From: Sanguibacter suarezii NBRC 16159
GTDB taxonomy: Bacteria > Actinomycetota > Actinomycetes > Actinomycetales > Cellulomonadaceae
Length of the DNA: 64,000 nucleotides
Assembly (NCBI RefSeq): GCF_001552735.1
Contig: NZ_BCRT01000016.1
Coordinates: 62,001 to 126,000, forward strand
Direction of reading: 5' to 3'
Shown: positions 25,827 through 35,704 of the stretch, one piece after another
Layout: every line of letters starts with the position of its first letter
How positions within the stretch are numbered: position 1 is the stretch's first letter
Translations under genes and position numbers: made by a program
The notes under the pieces: generated by a model
The model's database searches: none
What the model saw: the letters and a program-made list of their open reading frames with translations, nothing else
Told to the model about the DNA's origin: nothing

Positions 25827-25845
25827 ACTAAGGCCACCCTAACCC
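25827..25845. promoter_or_regulatory. Possible DtxR/IdeR iron box
   Basis: On the minus strand the sequence GGGTTAGGGTGGCCTTAGT lies about 20-40 bp upstream of the siderophore-interacting protein start. TTAGGGTGGCCTTAG matches much of the IdeR consensus (TTAGGTTAGGCTAACCTAA) in the left half and centre, while the right half is degraded. It is weak but well placed. Confidence 0.35.
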
Positions 25846-25895
25846 GGATCTGGTCCCTGGGGACCCGATGGGGCCCAGGACACACCTGGTGCCGG

Positions 25896-26651
25896 TCAGT
25901 AGCCGGCGTCGCCGCCCTCGGGGGGCCGCTGGGCGTCGACCTGGTCGATGACCTGCTCGTCGACGTCGTCCAGCCCGGCCAGCACAGCGGCCGTCCCGGA
26001 CAGGCCGAGGCGGGTCGCGCCGGCCTCGATCATCGCGAGCGCGTCGGCCGCGGTACGGATCCCGCCGCTCGCCTTGATGCCGAGCCGGTCACCGACCGTG
26101 GCCGCCATGAGCTCGACGGCGTGCACGCTCGCGCCGCCGGCCGGGTGGAACCCGGTCGAGGTCTTGACGAAGTCCGCCCCCGCGCCCTCGCTCGCCCGGC
26201 AGGCCGCGACGATCTCGTCATCGGTCAGCGCCGCGGACTCGATGATCACCTTGAGCACGGTCGGGTGCGGAGCGGCGGCACGGACGGCGGCGATGTCTGC
26301 CTGGACGTCCTCCCACTCCCCCGCCTTGACCGCTCCGAGGTTGATGACCATGTCCACCTCGTGCGCGCCGTCGGCGACCGCGTGGGCTGCCTCGGCAGCC
26401 TTGATCTGGCTGTGGTGCTTGCCGGAGGGGAAGCCGCAGACGGTGGCGATCTTCACCGAGCTGCCGGCGGGCAGTGCGAGCGGGAGCATCGACGGCGAGA
26501 CGCAGATCGAGTAGGTCCCGAGCTCGGTCGCCTCCTCAGCCAGCGCGGCGACGTCGGCCGGGGTGGACTCGGGCTTGAGCAGGGTGTGGTCGACACGGGC
26601 GGCAAGCTCGTCGGCGGTGAGGTGCGGGTGGCTCATGGTCTTCTCCGTCAT
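25896..26651 (-). CDS. deoC: Deoxyribose-phosphate aldolase
   Basis: A 251-residue class I aldolase that splits 2-deoxyribose-5-phosphate into glyceraldehyde-3-phosphate and acetaldehyde. Conserved parts: [53 protein letters not shown], the Schiff-base lysine in [14 protein letters not shown], and [24 protein letters not shown]. It is the last gene of the minus-strand nucleoside catabolic run, 66 bp after add. Six codons precede MSHPHLT, where an alternative ATG exists at 26636. Confidence 0.96.
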   Translation of the reverse strand: MTEKTMSHPHLTADELAARVDHTLLKPESTPADVAALAEEATELGTYSICVSPSMLPLALPAGSSVKIATVCGFPSGKHHSQIKAAEAAHAVADGAHEVDMVINLGAVKAGEWEDVQADIAAVRAAAPHPTVLKVIIESAALTDDEIVAACRASEGAGADFVKTSTGFHPAGGASVHAVELMAATVGDRLGIKASGGIRTAADALAMIEAGATRLGLSGTAAVLAGLDDVDEQVIDQVDAQRPPEGGDAGY

Positions 26652-26717
26652 GTGGGGTGGGGCGCCGAGGGGGCGGCGATGGGTGAGCCGCCCCCTCGAC
26701 GGTCGTGCGAGAGCGGG

Positions 26718-27812
26718 TCAGGCCTGGGTGGCCTGGGTTGCCAGCTCCGCCTGGGCGTAGCCGGCGAGGATCTGCTCGCCGAGTGCGTGGCGGGCGTCGT
26801 GGTGGATGAAGGCACTCCACGCGGCCGCGAGGGTCGCGTCGCGGAGGTCGTCGAGCGTCCATCCGGCCTCGGAGACGAGCAGCGTCATCTCCTTGGTCAT
26901 GGTCGTCCCGGACATGAGCCGGTTGTCGGTGTTGATGGTCACCGCGAAGTCGAGGTCACGCAACCGGGAGATCGGGTGGGCGGCGATCGAGGCGGCCGCT
27001 CCGGTCTGCAGGTTGGAGGACGGGCACAGCTCGAGGGGGATCTGGTTGTCGCGGACCCAGGCAGCGATGCGGCCCAGGACGGGTGCGTCGGTCTCCAGCC
27101 CCGTGATGTCCTCCACGAGGCGCACCCCGTGGCCGATGCGGCTGGCCTGGCCCAGGTGCACGGCCTCGGCGATGGACTCCACCCCGGAGGCCTCGCCTGC
27201 GTGGATGGTCACCGGGAAGGACGCGTCGTTGAGCGTGCGCCACACCCCCGGGAAGCGGGAGGGCGGGAAGCCGTCCTCGGCACCGGCGATGTCGAAGCCG
27301 ACGACGCCGCGGTCCCGGTTCGCCAGGGCCAGCTCGGCGATCTCGTCCCAGCGGTCGGCGTGGCGCATGGCCGTGACCAGCTGGCCCACCTGGATGGTGC
27401 GGCCCTGCTCGGCGGCGAGCGCCACCCCCTCGTCGAATCCCTCCTGGACGGCGTCGACGGTGTCCTGGAGCGAGAGGCCCTGGGTGAGGTGCTGCTCGGG
27501 TGCCCAGCGCTGCTCGGCGTAGACCACGCCGTCGGCGGCGAGGTCGAGCACGGACTCGCGCGCGACCCGGCGCAGGCCCTCACGGGTCTGCATGACGGCG
27601 ATCGTGTGGTCGAAGGTCTCCAGGTAGCGCACGAGGGACCCGGAGTCGGCGGCGTCGACGAACCAGGCGCGCAGCTCCTCAGCGTCGGTCGTGGGCAGCT
27701 CGTGGCCAACCTCGGCAGCGAGCTCGATGATGGTCTGGGGACGCAGGCCACCGTCGAGGTGGTCGTGCAGGACGACCTTGGGCAGTGAGGAGATGAGCAG
27801 GTCAGAAGTCAT
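26718..27812 (-). CDS. add: Adenosine deaminase
   Basis: A 364-residue zinc hydrolase converting (deoxy)adenosine to (deoxy)inosine. Motifs: [17 protein letters not shown] (HxH zinc ligands), [26 protein letters not shown] (His/Glu of the catalytic centre), [19 protein letters not shown] and [12 protein letters not shown] (C-terminal Asp-zinc region). It belongs to the actinobacterial/DUF-free Add class. The ATG at 27812 lies 16 bp after the small acidic protein gene on the same strand. Its product inosine feeds PunA. Confidence 0.95.
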   Translation of the reverse strand: MTSDLLISSLPKVVLHDHLDGGLRPQTIIELAAEVGHELPTTDAEELRAWFVDAADSGSLVRYLETFDHTIAVMQTREGLRRVARESVLDLAADGVVYAEQRWAPEQHLTQGLSLQDTVDAVQEGFDEGVALAAEQGRTIQVGQLVTAMRHADRWDEIAELALANRDRGVVGFDIAGAEDGFPPSRFPGVWRTLNDASFPVTIHAGEASGVESIAEAVHLGQASRIGHGVRLVEDITGLETDAPVLGRIAAWVRDNQIPLELCPSSNLQTGAAASIAAHPISRLRDLDFAVTINTDNRLMSGTTMTKEMTLLVSEAGWTLDDLRDATLAAAWSAFIHHDARHALGEQILAGYAQAELATQATQA

Positions 27813-27828
27813 GACCCAACGGTACCGG

Positions 27829-28092
27829 TCAGGTGTGGGGGTCGTCGTCGCTCGGCACTGTCCACGACTGCTCGATGACGTCGGCCTCGTCCGCCTCGCC
27901 GGTGAGGTCAGGGCGCGGCGTGGCCGGGCGGTACTCCTCGACGGTCACGTCAGGGGCTTCCGGGTCCTCGGGGTCGAGAGGGACACCGTCCGCGTCGAGG
28001 GTTACCTCCTCGGTGAGGTTGACCGCCTCGTCGATCTCCGGGCCGGTCAGGCCTGCGTCCCGCAGCGCGTCGTCGCCGGGCAGGGTGCTCAT
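27829..28092 (-). CDS. Small acidic protein of unknown function
   Basis: An 87-residue, very acidic protein ([20 protein letters not shown]...) that I do not recognise. Residues 7-30 can form a helix, and the remainder is Pro/Asp/Glu/Val-rich and probably disordered. A good AGGAGG ribosome-binding site precedes the ATG at 28092. It sits between the C39-like gene and add with 104 and 16 bp gaps, so it probably belongs to the catabolic operon. Codon phase and GC3 pattern support real coding. Confidence 0.65.
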   Translation of the reverse strand: MSTLPGDDALRDAGLTGPEIDEAVNLTEEVTLDADGVPLDPEDPEAPDVTVEEYRPATPRPDLTGEADEADVIEQSWTVPSDDDPHT

Positions 28093-28196
28093 CGATGTCC
28101 TCCTCGTGGTGGGTTTCCCTCCCATGCTCGCCCGACCGGGACTCCTGCGCCACCCGCGCCGGCCACGCCAGCTGTGCAGCGGCCGTCAGGCCCCGG

Positions 28197-28910
28197 TCAG
28201 GTGGGCGGCAGCGGCAGCAGCGCCCACGTCAGGTGTGACCAGCCGCCGTAGGCGGGGCGCCGGGCGCCGCCGTGGGCCAGCTCGTCGCGGGTGACGGGGA
28301 TCAGGCGCCCGACCGACGGCTCGTACACCTCCAGGGCGCTCCCGTCCGGGCTGGTGAGCACGACGACGTGGCGCGGCACCGCTGCACCGACACCGGCGCG
28401 GGTGTCCCCGCCGGTGTAGAGCGGCACAGGCACCCCGGCCCGGGCGCAGGCGATCACGTGGTCGAGCAGGAGCCCGTACCGGGCCGGGTCCGTGTCCACG
28501 AGCAGGCGGTGGGTGTAGCGGACCCTCCCGAAGCGCGCGACCTTCGCCGCGCCCCACGGCGGTGTGCCCAGACCGCCCGGCCAGTCCAGGCCGAGCAGCG
28601 CGTGGCGTGTGCTGGCTGCCTTGGCGGTCTGCTGGAGGTCCGCGAAGCGCGCGGTCTGCGTCCGGCCGTCACCGGTAGCCAGCCAGCGCGCCAAGCGGGG
28701 ATCGCCGGCTGCGGCCAGCACCACGAGCGCCGCCGAGCCGCAGGTCGTCGGGTCCGCCTGGACCGGACGCTGCGCACCGAACTGCTCGACGACGCGCCGC
28801 ACCGATCCCGGCGCCCCGGCTGCCCGCGGTGGCACCGGCGGCAGCGCGCCGCGACCCCCGCCGAGGGTGTGCAGGACGGTGGAGAGCTGGTGCCCGGCGC
28901 GGCCGGTCAC
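28197..28910 (-). CDS. Papain-like / C39-like fold protein, putative
   Basis: A 237-residue protein. The segment VQADPTTCGSAALVVLAAAGDP (about 51-72) looks like a cysteine-peptidase N-terminal motif: a Gln a few residues before the Cys, then Cys-Gly-Ser at a helix start. A possible active-site His is in AAVPRHVVVLTSPDG (about 195) and a partner residue in VYEPSVGRLIPV. Together these suggest a C39/papain-like fold, but the catalytic assignment is an inference and no sorting sequence is obvious. The GTG start at 28910 overlaps the upstream DUF202 stop (GTGA), giving strict coupling. It lies inside the deoA-to-add interval. Confidence 0.6.
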   Translation of the reverse strand: MTGRAGHQLSTVLHTLGGGRGALPPVPPRAAGAPGSVRRVVEQFGAQRPVQADPTTCGSAALVVLAAAGDPRLARWLATGDGRTQTARFADLQQTAKAASTRHALLGLDWPGGLGTPPWGAAKVARFGRVRYTHRLLVDTDPARYGLLLDHVIACARAGVPVPLYTGGDTRAGVGAAVPRHVVVLTSPDGSALEVYEPSVGRLIPVTRDELAHGGARRPAYGGWSHLTWALLPLPPT

Positions 28911-29242
28911 GGCCACGACGTCCAGACGTTGACCATCGCCGTCGCGGTCCCGAGCGCACCGAGGCAGGCCACCGACCACGCCATCCGGGCCAGCCCGGGC
29001 CACACCTGGGTGCGGGTGCCCAGCCGCAGGGAGCGGGCCGGGCTGGAGACCATGAGCCGCGCCGCGACGTAGAGGGACAGCGCCGCTGCGGCGATCGCCA
29101 GGACGGGGGCGCCGCTGCGGATCGCCGCCATGGACAGCAGCAGCGCCCCGACGATCGTGCCCAGGACCGTGCGCTGCCAGGACAGCGCGGTGCGTTCAGG
29201 CTGGGCTCCAGGCGGCTGCATGGCCGGCGTGTTGGGACCCAT
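28907..29242 (-). CDS. DUF202/YidH family membrane protein (second copy)
   Basis: A 111-residue protein with three membrane helices. The DUF202 signature ERTALSWQRTVLGTIVGALLL (about 16-36) is followed by a helix at AAIRSGAPVLAIAAAALSLYVAA and a terminal one at ARMAWSVACLGALGTATAMVN. Its start overlaps the stop of the preceding DUF202 gene by one base (TGATG), and its stop overlaps the C39-like start. The two DUF202 proteins differ well beyond the signature, so they may form a heteromer. Family function is not established. Confidence 0.85.
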   Translation of the reverse strand: MGPNTPAMQPPGAQPERTALSWQRTVLGTIVGALLLSMAAIRSGAPVLAIAAAALSLYVAARLMVSSPARSLRLGTRTQVWPGLARMAWSVACLGALGTATAMVNVWTSWP

Positions 29243-29658
29243 CAGCCCACGATCGAGGCGATCGCGTACCCGGTGAGCAGCAGGGCCATCGCGACCACGC
29301 CGGCGACCAGCACAGGCAGCGCCGCCGGGGCGGGCAGCGGCGACCCGGTGCGCAGGGCGATCTCGTGCGTGCGCCATGAGCGCAGCGCGTAGACCGCGAG
29401 GATCCCCCCAGCCAGGCAGGCCACCGCGGCGACCACCTCGAGCAGGACCGGCATCTCGGCGAAGGTCGAGAACGACGTCAGCGCGACGCCGCCGGCGACC
29501 AGCCCCAGGCCGGTGCGCACCCAGGCCAGCGCGGTCCGCTCGTTCGCGAGAGAGAACCGGGCATCCGGCTCGACGCCGACGCCGTAGACAGCGCTAGGAC
29601 GCCGCTCCCGGCGAGGCTCGTCCGCGGCTGGGCTCTCGTCTTCACGGTGGTTCACCAC
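29242..29658 (-). CDS. DUF202/YidH family membrane protein (first copy)
   Basis: A 138-residue protein with a 35-residue charged cytoplasmic start and then the DUF202 signature RFSLANERTALAWVRTGLGLVAGGVAL (about 34-60). Two further helices follow (VLLEVVAAVACLAGGILAVYAL; ALPVLVAGVVAMALLLTGYAIA). The start is GTG at 29658 (a second GTG follows directly), 16 bp from the deoA stop, so it is likely cotranscribed with deoA. YidH-like proteins are small inner-membrane proteins of unknown function. Confidence 0.85.
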   Translation of the reverse strand: MVNHREDESPAADEPRRERRPSAVYGVGVEPDARFSLANERTALAWVRTGLGLVAGGVALTSFSTFAEMPVLLEVVAAVACLAGGILAVYALRSWRTHEIALRTGSPLPAPAALPVLVAGVVAMALLLTGYAIASIVG

Positions 29659-29674
29659 AGGCTCGCCCCAGGCC

Positions 29675-30997
29675 TCAGGCGAGCCGGTCGAGGATGAGCG
29701 GGGTCGGCGTCGAGGCCGCCGGCGTCACCTCGACGGTGATCGCTGACTCGGCCGACTCGAGCGCTCGGGCGAACCGCTCCGGGGTGTCGGTGTGGAGGGT
29801 GAGGATCGGCTGCCCGGCGGCGACCCGGTCGCCCGGCTTGGCGTGGATCTCGACGCCCGCTCCGGCCTGGACCACGTCCTCGCGGCGTGCCCGGCCCGCA
29901 CCCAGGCGCCAGGCGGCGACGCCGACGTCGAGCGCGTCGAGGCGGGTGAGCACCCCGTCGGAGGGGGCGAGGACCTGGTGGGTCTCCGTGGCGACCGGCA
30001 GCGGCGCGTCGACGTCGCCGCCCTGGGCGGTGATCATCGCCCGCCACACGTCCATCGCGCGGCCGTCACCGAGGACGGCGCGCACCTCGTCCTCGCCGAC
30101 CTGCCGGCCGGCCCCGGCCAGCATCTCCACGGCGAGGGCGACCGTGAGGTCGACGACGTCGCGCGGTCCGCCACCGGCCAGCACCTCGACGGACTCGCGG
30201 ACCTCGAGGGCGTTGCCGGCCGTCAGGCCCAGCGGGGTGGACATGTCGGTGATGAGCGCGACCGTGCGCACCCCGGCGTCGGTGCCCAGGTCGACCATGG
30301 TGCGGGCGAGCTCGCGGGCGGAGTCGACGTCCTTCATGAAGGCCCCCGACCCGACCTTGACGTCGAGGACGAGCGCGCCGGTGCCCTCGGCGATCTTCTT
30401 GCTCATGATCGAGGACGCGATGAGCGGGATCGCCTCGACGGTCCCGGTGACGTCGCGCAGCGCGTAGAGCTTGCGGTCGGCGGGGGCCAGCCCGGACCCG
30501 GCCTGGCAGATGACCGCCCCGACGCTCTCGAGCTGGGCCATCATCTCGTCGTTGGTCAGCGCCGCGCGCCAGCCGGGGATGGACTCGAGCTTGTCGAGGG
30601 TCCCGCCCGTGTGCCCCAGGCCGCGACCGGACAGCTGCGGGACAGCGACCCCGAACACCGCGACGAGCGGCGCGAGCGGCAGGGTGATCTTGTCTCCCAC
30701 TCCCCCCGTCGAGTGCTTGTCCGAGGTCGGCCGCGACAGCCCGGAGAAGTCCATCCGCTCCCCGGAGGCGATCATCGCCGCCGTCCACCGGGCGATCTCG
30801 GCGCGGTCCATCCCGTTGAGCAGGATCGCCATGTTGAGCGCGGCCATCTGCTCCTCCGCGACGACGCCGCGGGTGTAGGCGTCGATGACCCAGTCGATCT
30901 GCGCGTCGCTCAGCGTGCCGTGGTCACGCTTGACCCGGATCACGTCGACGGCGTCGAAGGCTTCAGGGGTGGTGGTCGCTGCCAGGTCGCTCGTCAT
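29675..30997 (-). CDS. deoA: Thymidine phosphorylase
   Basis: A 440-residue dimeric phosphorylase that converts thymidine or deoxyuridine plus phosphate to base and deoxyribose-1-phosphate. Motifs: SDAQIDWVIDAYTRGVVAEEQMAALNMAI, SGRPTSDKHSTGGVGDKITLPLAP-type phosphate and Lys site (KHSTGGVGDK), SGRGLGHTGGTLDKLESIPG, and the conserved KVGSGAFMKDVDSARELARTM. The C-terminal lobe includes the AKPGDRVAAGQPILTLH barrel. It follows cdd by 66 bp on the same strand and is upstream of the DUF202 pair. Confidence 0.96.
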   Translation of the reverse strand: MTSDLAATTTPEAFDAVDVIRVKRDHGTLSDAQIDWVIDAYTRGVVAEEQMAALNMAILLNGMDRAEIARWTAAMIASGERMDFSGLSRPTSDKHSTGGVGDKITLPLAPLVAVFGVAVPQLSGRGLGHTGGTLDKLESIPGWRAALTNDEMMAQLESVGAVICQAGSGLAPADRKLYALRDVTGTVEAIPLIASSIMSKKIAEGTGALVLDVKVGSGAFMKDVDSARELARTMVDLGTDAGVRTVALITDMSTPLGLTAGNALEVRESVEVLAGGGPRDVVDLTVALAVEMLAGAGRQVGEDEVRAVLGDGRAMDVWRAMITAQGGDVDAPLPVATETHQVLAPSDGVLTRLDALDVGVAAWRLGAGRARREDVVQAGAGVEIHAKPGDRVAAGQPILTLHTDTPERFARALESAESAITVEVTPAASTPTPLILDRLA

Positions 30998-31063
30998 CGT
31001 CAGACTCTCTCTGTCGTCGTGCGGTTGTCGTGCGGTCGTGGTGCTGTCGTGGTGCAGAGTCGC

Positions 31064-31477
31064 TCAGGCGCGCTCGAGGAGGTCGTCCGGGCCGAAGGCG
31101 TCGGGCAGCACCTCGCTCATCGTCCGGATGCCGCGCGTGGTCTCCACGAGCAGCCCGGGGCCGCCGTGCTCCCACAGGAGCTGGCGGCACCGTCCGCACG
31201 GCATGAGCGTGGTGCCGTGCCCGTCCACGCAGGTGAAGGCCACCAGCCTGCCGCCGCCCGAGGCGACGAGCGACGAGATGAGCCCGCACTCGGCGCACAG
31301 CACGACGCCGTAGGCCGCGTTCTCGACGTTGCACCCCACGACGACGCGTCCGTCGTCGACCAGGGCCGCAGCTCCGACCGGGAAGGTCGAGTAGGGGGCG
31401 TAGGCCTTGGTCATGACCTCCTGGGCGGCGCTGCGCAGCGCCGCCCAGTCGATGGCTGTCGTGTCGGTCATCGTCAT
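31064..31477 (-). CDS. cdd: Cytidine deaminase
   Basis: A 137-residue homotetramer-type cytidine deaminase. The substrate-binding segment is YSTFPVGAAALVDDGRVVVGCNVENAAYG, and the zinc site is CAECG with the later PCGRCRQLLWE (three Cys ligands, catalytic Glu in CAE). It deaminates (deoxy)cytidine to (deoxy)uridine. Its ATG at 31477 overlaps the permease stop (ATGA), so it is coupled to the nucleoside transporter genes. Confidence 0.96.
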   Translation of the reverse strand: MTMTDTTAIDWAALRSAAQEVMTKAYAPYSTFPVGAAALVDDGRVVVGCNVENAAYGVVLCAECGLISSLVASGGGRLVAFTCVDGHGTTLMPCGRCRQLLWEHGGPGLLVETTRGIRTMSEVLPDAFGPDDLLERA

Positions 31478-32751
31478 CCCTTGATGTAGGGCTCGCCGGC
31501 CGCAGCCGGACCGCGCACCCGACCCACCAGGCCGGCGACCGCGATGATCGTGACGACGTAGGGCAGCATGAGCATGAACTGGTTGGGGATCGGGGTCTCC
31601 AGGACCCCGAGCACCTGCTGGAGCTTGTCGGCGAAGCCGAACAGCAGCGCGGCGCCGAGCGCCCCGATCGGTGTCCAGCGACCCAGGATCATCGCGGCGA
31701 GGGCGATGTACCCCTTGCCGGCCGTCATCTCCTGACCGAAGGCACCCACCGAGCCGATGGTGAAGAACGCTCCACCGAGGCCGGCGACCATCGAGCCGAG
31801 CATGACGTTGCCCCACCGGGTGCGGTTGACGTTGATCCCGACGGTGTCCGCCGCCTGCGGGTACTCACCGACCGAGCGCACCCGCAGACCCCACCGGGTG
31901 CGGAAGAGCGCCACGGTGATGACCGCGACCGCGATGTAGAGCAGGTAGACGATGATCGACTGGCGGAACAGGACCGGGCCGATCACCGGGATCTCCGACA
32001 GCACCGGGATGGGCAGCGCCGTCAGCCGCGGTGGGGAGTTGAGGGTGCCTGCGTTCTGCTTGAGCACGGAGCTGAACAGGAAGCTCGTCAGGCCGACCGC
32101 GAAGACGTTGAGCACCACACCGACGATGATCTGGTTGACGGCGTACTTGACCGTGAAGAGCGCGAGCATCACGCCGATGAGCAGACCGGCGACGGGCGCG
32201 GCGATCAGACCCACGTAGGCGTTGTCCGCGATCGAGGCCACGACCGCCGCGCCGAAGGCACCGGTCAGCAGCTGTCCCTCGATGGCGATGTTCACCACGC
32301 CGGCCCGCTCGTTGAGCAGACCGCCGAGCGCACCGAAGGCCAGCGGGACTGCGAGCAGGAGCGAGCCCTGCAGCAGGCTCACCAACGAGGTGGACTTGTC
32401 GGCGACAGCCCAGACGAGGAAGGTGAGCACCCAGATCACGCCGAAGACGACCGGGACCCACCGACCGACCTGCAGGTCCGCCTTGACCCGGAAGTAGGCG
32501 TAGGCCGCAAGCAGCAGGGACGCCACCGACAGCACGATGGCCGTCGCCTTGGACGGCAGCTCGATGGGGTCGAAGGTGACGAAGTCCGTGCTCGTCGACA
32601 GACCGAAGGTGGTCGTCTCGCCCGAGGGCGCGAGCAGGCCGAAGAGGACGAAGGACAGCACACCGAAGACCGCGAGGGTGATGGGGAGCTTCCAGCTCCG
32701 CCCGGCCGTGACTGCGGGGGCCTGGGCGACCAATTGTGTCGAGGCGGTCAT
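31474..32751 (-). CDS. Nucleoside ABC transporter permease (BmpA system), second permease
   Basis: A 425-residue permease of the YufQ/NupQ/BPD_transp_2 type. Eight to ten hydrophobic segments are visible. The family core includes NERAGVVNIAIEGQLLTGAFGAAV, NQIIVGVVLNVFAVGLTSF, SVGEYPQAADTVGINV and GSVGAFGQEMTAGKGYIALAAMILGRWTP. It pairs with the upstream permease and the RbsA-like ATPase. The ATG at 32751 overlaps the upstream permease stop by 4 bp. It carries about 140 extra N-terminal residues (two helices), usual in actinobacterial members. Confidence 0.92.
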   Translation of the reverse strand: MTASTQLVAQAPAVTAGRSWKLPITLAVFGVLSFVLFGLLAPSGETTTFGLSTSTDFVTFDPIELPSKATAIVLSVASLLLAAYAYFRVKADLQVGRWVPVVFGVIWVLTFLVWAVADKSTSLVSLLQGSLLLAVPLAFGALGGLLNERAGVVNIAIEGQLLTGAFGAAVVASIADNAYVGLIAAPVAGLLIGVMLALFTVKYAVNQIIVGVVLNVFAVGLTSFLFSSVLKQNAGTLNSPPRLTALPIPVLSEIPVIGPVLFRQSIIVYLLYIAVAVITVALFRTRWGLRVRSVGEYPQAADTVGINVNRTRWGNVMLGSMVAGLGGAFFTIGSVGAFGQEMTAGKGYIALAAMILGRWTPIGALGAALLFGFADKLQQVLGVLETPIPNQFMLMLPYVVTIIAVAGLVGRVRGPAAAGEPYIKG

Positions 32752-34000
32752 GCGCTGACTCCCTTCGCGAGGGCCGGGTTCGGTGCCGGAAGGCGGAAGA
32801 TCGCTCGGACCAGGGGCGGTGCGGCGATGAACAGCACGACGAGGGACTGGATGACGAGCACGATGTTGATGGGGGTGCCGGTGGCACCTTCCATGGCACG
32901 GCCACCGACGTTGAGCCCTGCGTAGAGCAGGCCGGCGAAGAAGATGCCGAGGGGCTTGGACCGTCCCAGCAGGGCGACGGTGATGGCATCGAAGCCGATC
33001 GATCCGGCGATGCCGCCGGTGAGCGCCTTCTCCGTCCCGAGGACCTGCACCGCACCGGCGAGGCCGGTCAGCGCTCCCGAGACGACCATGACCAGGACGA
33101 AGGACGAGGACACTGCCATGCCTGCGGTCCGTGCCGCGTGCGGGTTGGATCCCACTGCGCGGAAGCGGAAGCCCCAGGTGGAGCGGGTCATGAGCCACCA
33201 CACCACGATGGCTGCGAGGATCGCCACGAGGAAGCCTGCGTTGAGGCGGAACTGGTCGCCCAGCAACGCCGGCAGCTGCGCGGTCGACTTCACGCCCGGG
33301 CTCTTGGGCTGGTTGGACCCTTCTCGGGTGAAGGCTGAGGTGGTCAGCAGGAAGGCCACGAGGTAGAGCGCGACGTAGTTGAGCATGATCGTGACGATCA
33401 CCTCGTGCGCCCCGGTCCGGGCTCGCAAGAACCCGGCGATCCCTGCCCAGACGCCACCGGCGAGCACGCCGCCGAGCAGCGCGAGGAGCAGGTGCAGCAC
33501 GACGGGCAGGTCCCAGGCGAAGCCGACGTAGCCGCCGATCGCCGCACCCATGATGACCTGCCCCTGGGCGCCGATGTTGAACAGGCCGGCGCGGAAGCCG
33601 ACCGCCACCCCGAGCGCAGCGATGATCAGCGGCGTCGCCACCGTCATGGTCTCGGTGAGGGGCTTGAGCGCCCTGGCGGCCGTCGTCGCGTCGTAGTTGA
33701 AGACCGCGCCGCGGAACATCGCGGAGTAGGCCTCGCTCACGGCGGTCCACGCGGCGTTGAAGAAGTCGGAGGGCTTGGAGAAGATGTAGCCGGCCGCCGT
33801 GATCACGGCCTCGTTGACGGCGATGATGAGGATCCCGCCGATCACCAGGGCCAGCACGAAGGCCAGCACCGTGACGCCGAAGCTTCCGGTGGTCACCTCG
33901 CGCAGGACCTGAGCCGCCCTGCCGACGCCGGACTCCTCAGGCTTGGCGTCGGGGGTGCGGGGGTTGGGCGCCTCATCCATGGAGACGGGTTGCTGGTCGC

Positions 34001-34004
<4 letters not shown>
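32748..34004 (-). CDS. Nucleoside ABC transporter permease (BmpA system), first permease
   Basis: A 418-residue membrane protein of the YufP/NupP type. The N-terminal 40 residues are cytoplasmic and charged, and about nine helices follow. Family sequences include TPLIIAALGVAVGFRAGLFNIGAQGQVIMGAA, GAHEVIVTIMLNYVALYLVAFLL, RFRAVGSNPHAARTAGM and GFDAITVALLGRSKPLGI. It forms the translocation pore with the second permease. The ATG overlaps the ATPase stop by 4 bp. Confidence 0.92.
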
Positions 34005-35575
<1,571 letters not shown>

Positions 35576-35647
35576 TACGTTCTCCTTCTGGTGCGCAAGT
35601 CGCCTCGCTTGCGACAGTAGCCCTGAATCGGCCGGGCCCGCCCTCAA

Positions 35648-35689
35648 CTGACCAAGCCGGCCCGACAGACGTCGGGCCGGCTTGGTCAG
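35648..35689. terminator. Intra-operon hairpin between bmpA and the ABC ATPase gene
   Basis: A perfect 19-bp stem (35648-35666 with 35671-35689), loop AGAC, core CCAAGCCGGCCCGAC. It lies 16 bp downstream of the bmpA stop and 73 bp before the ATPase start. It probably acts as a partial terminator or 3'-stabilising stem-loop, letting the binding protein be made in excess. Confidence 0.8.
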
Positions 35690-35704
35690 GTGGTCATGAA
35701 CCGA

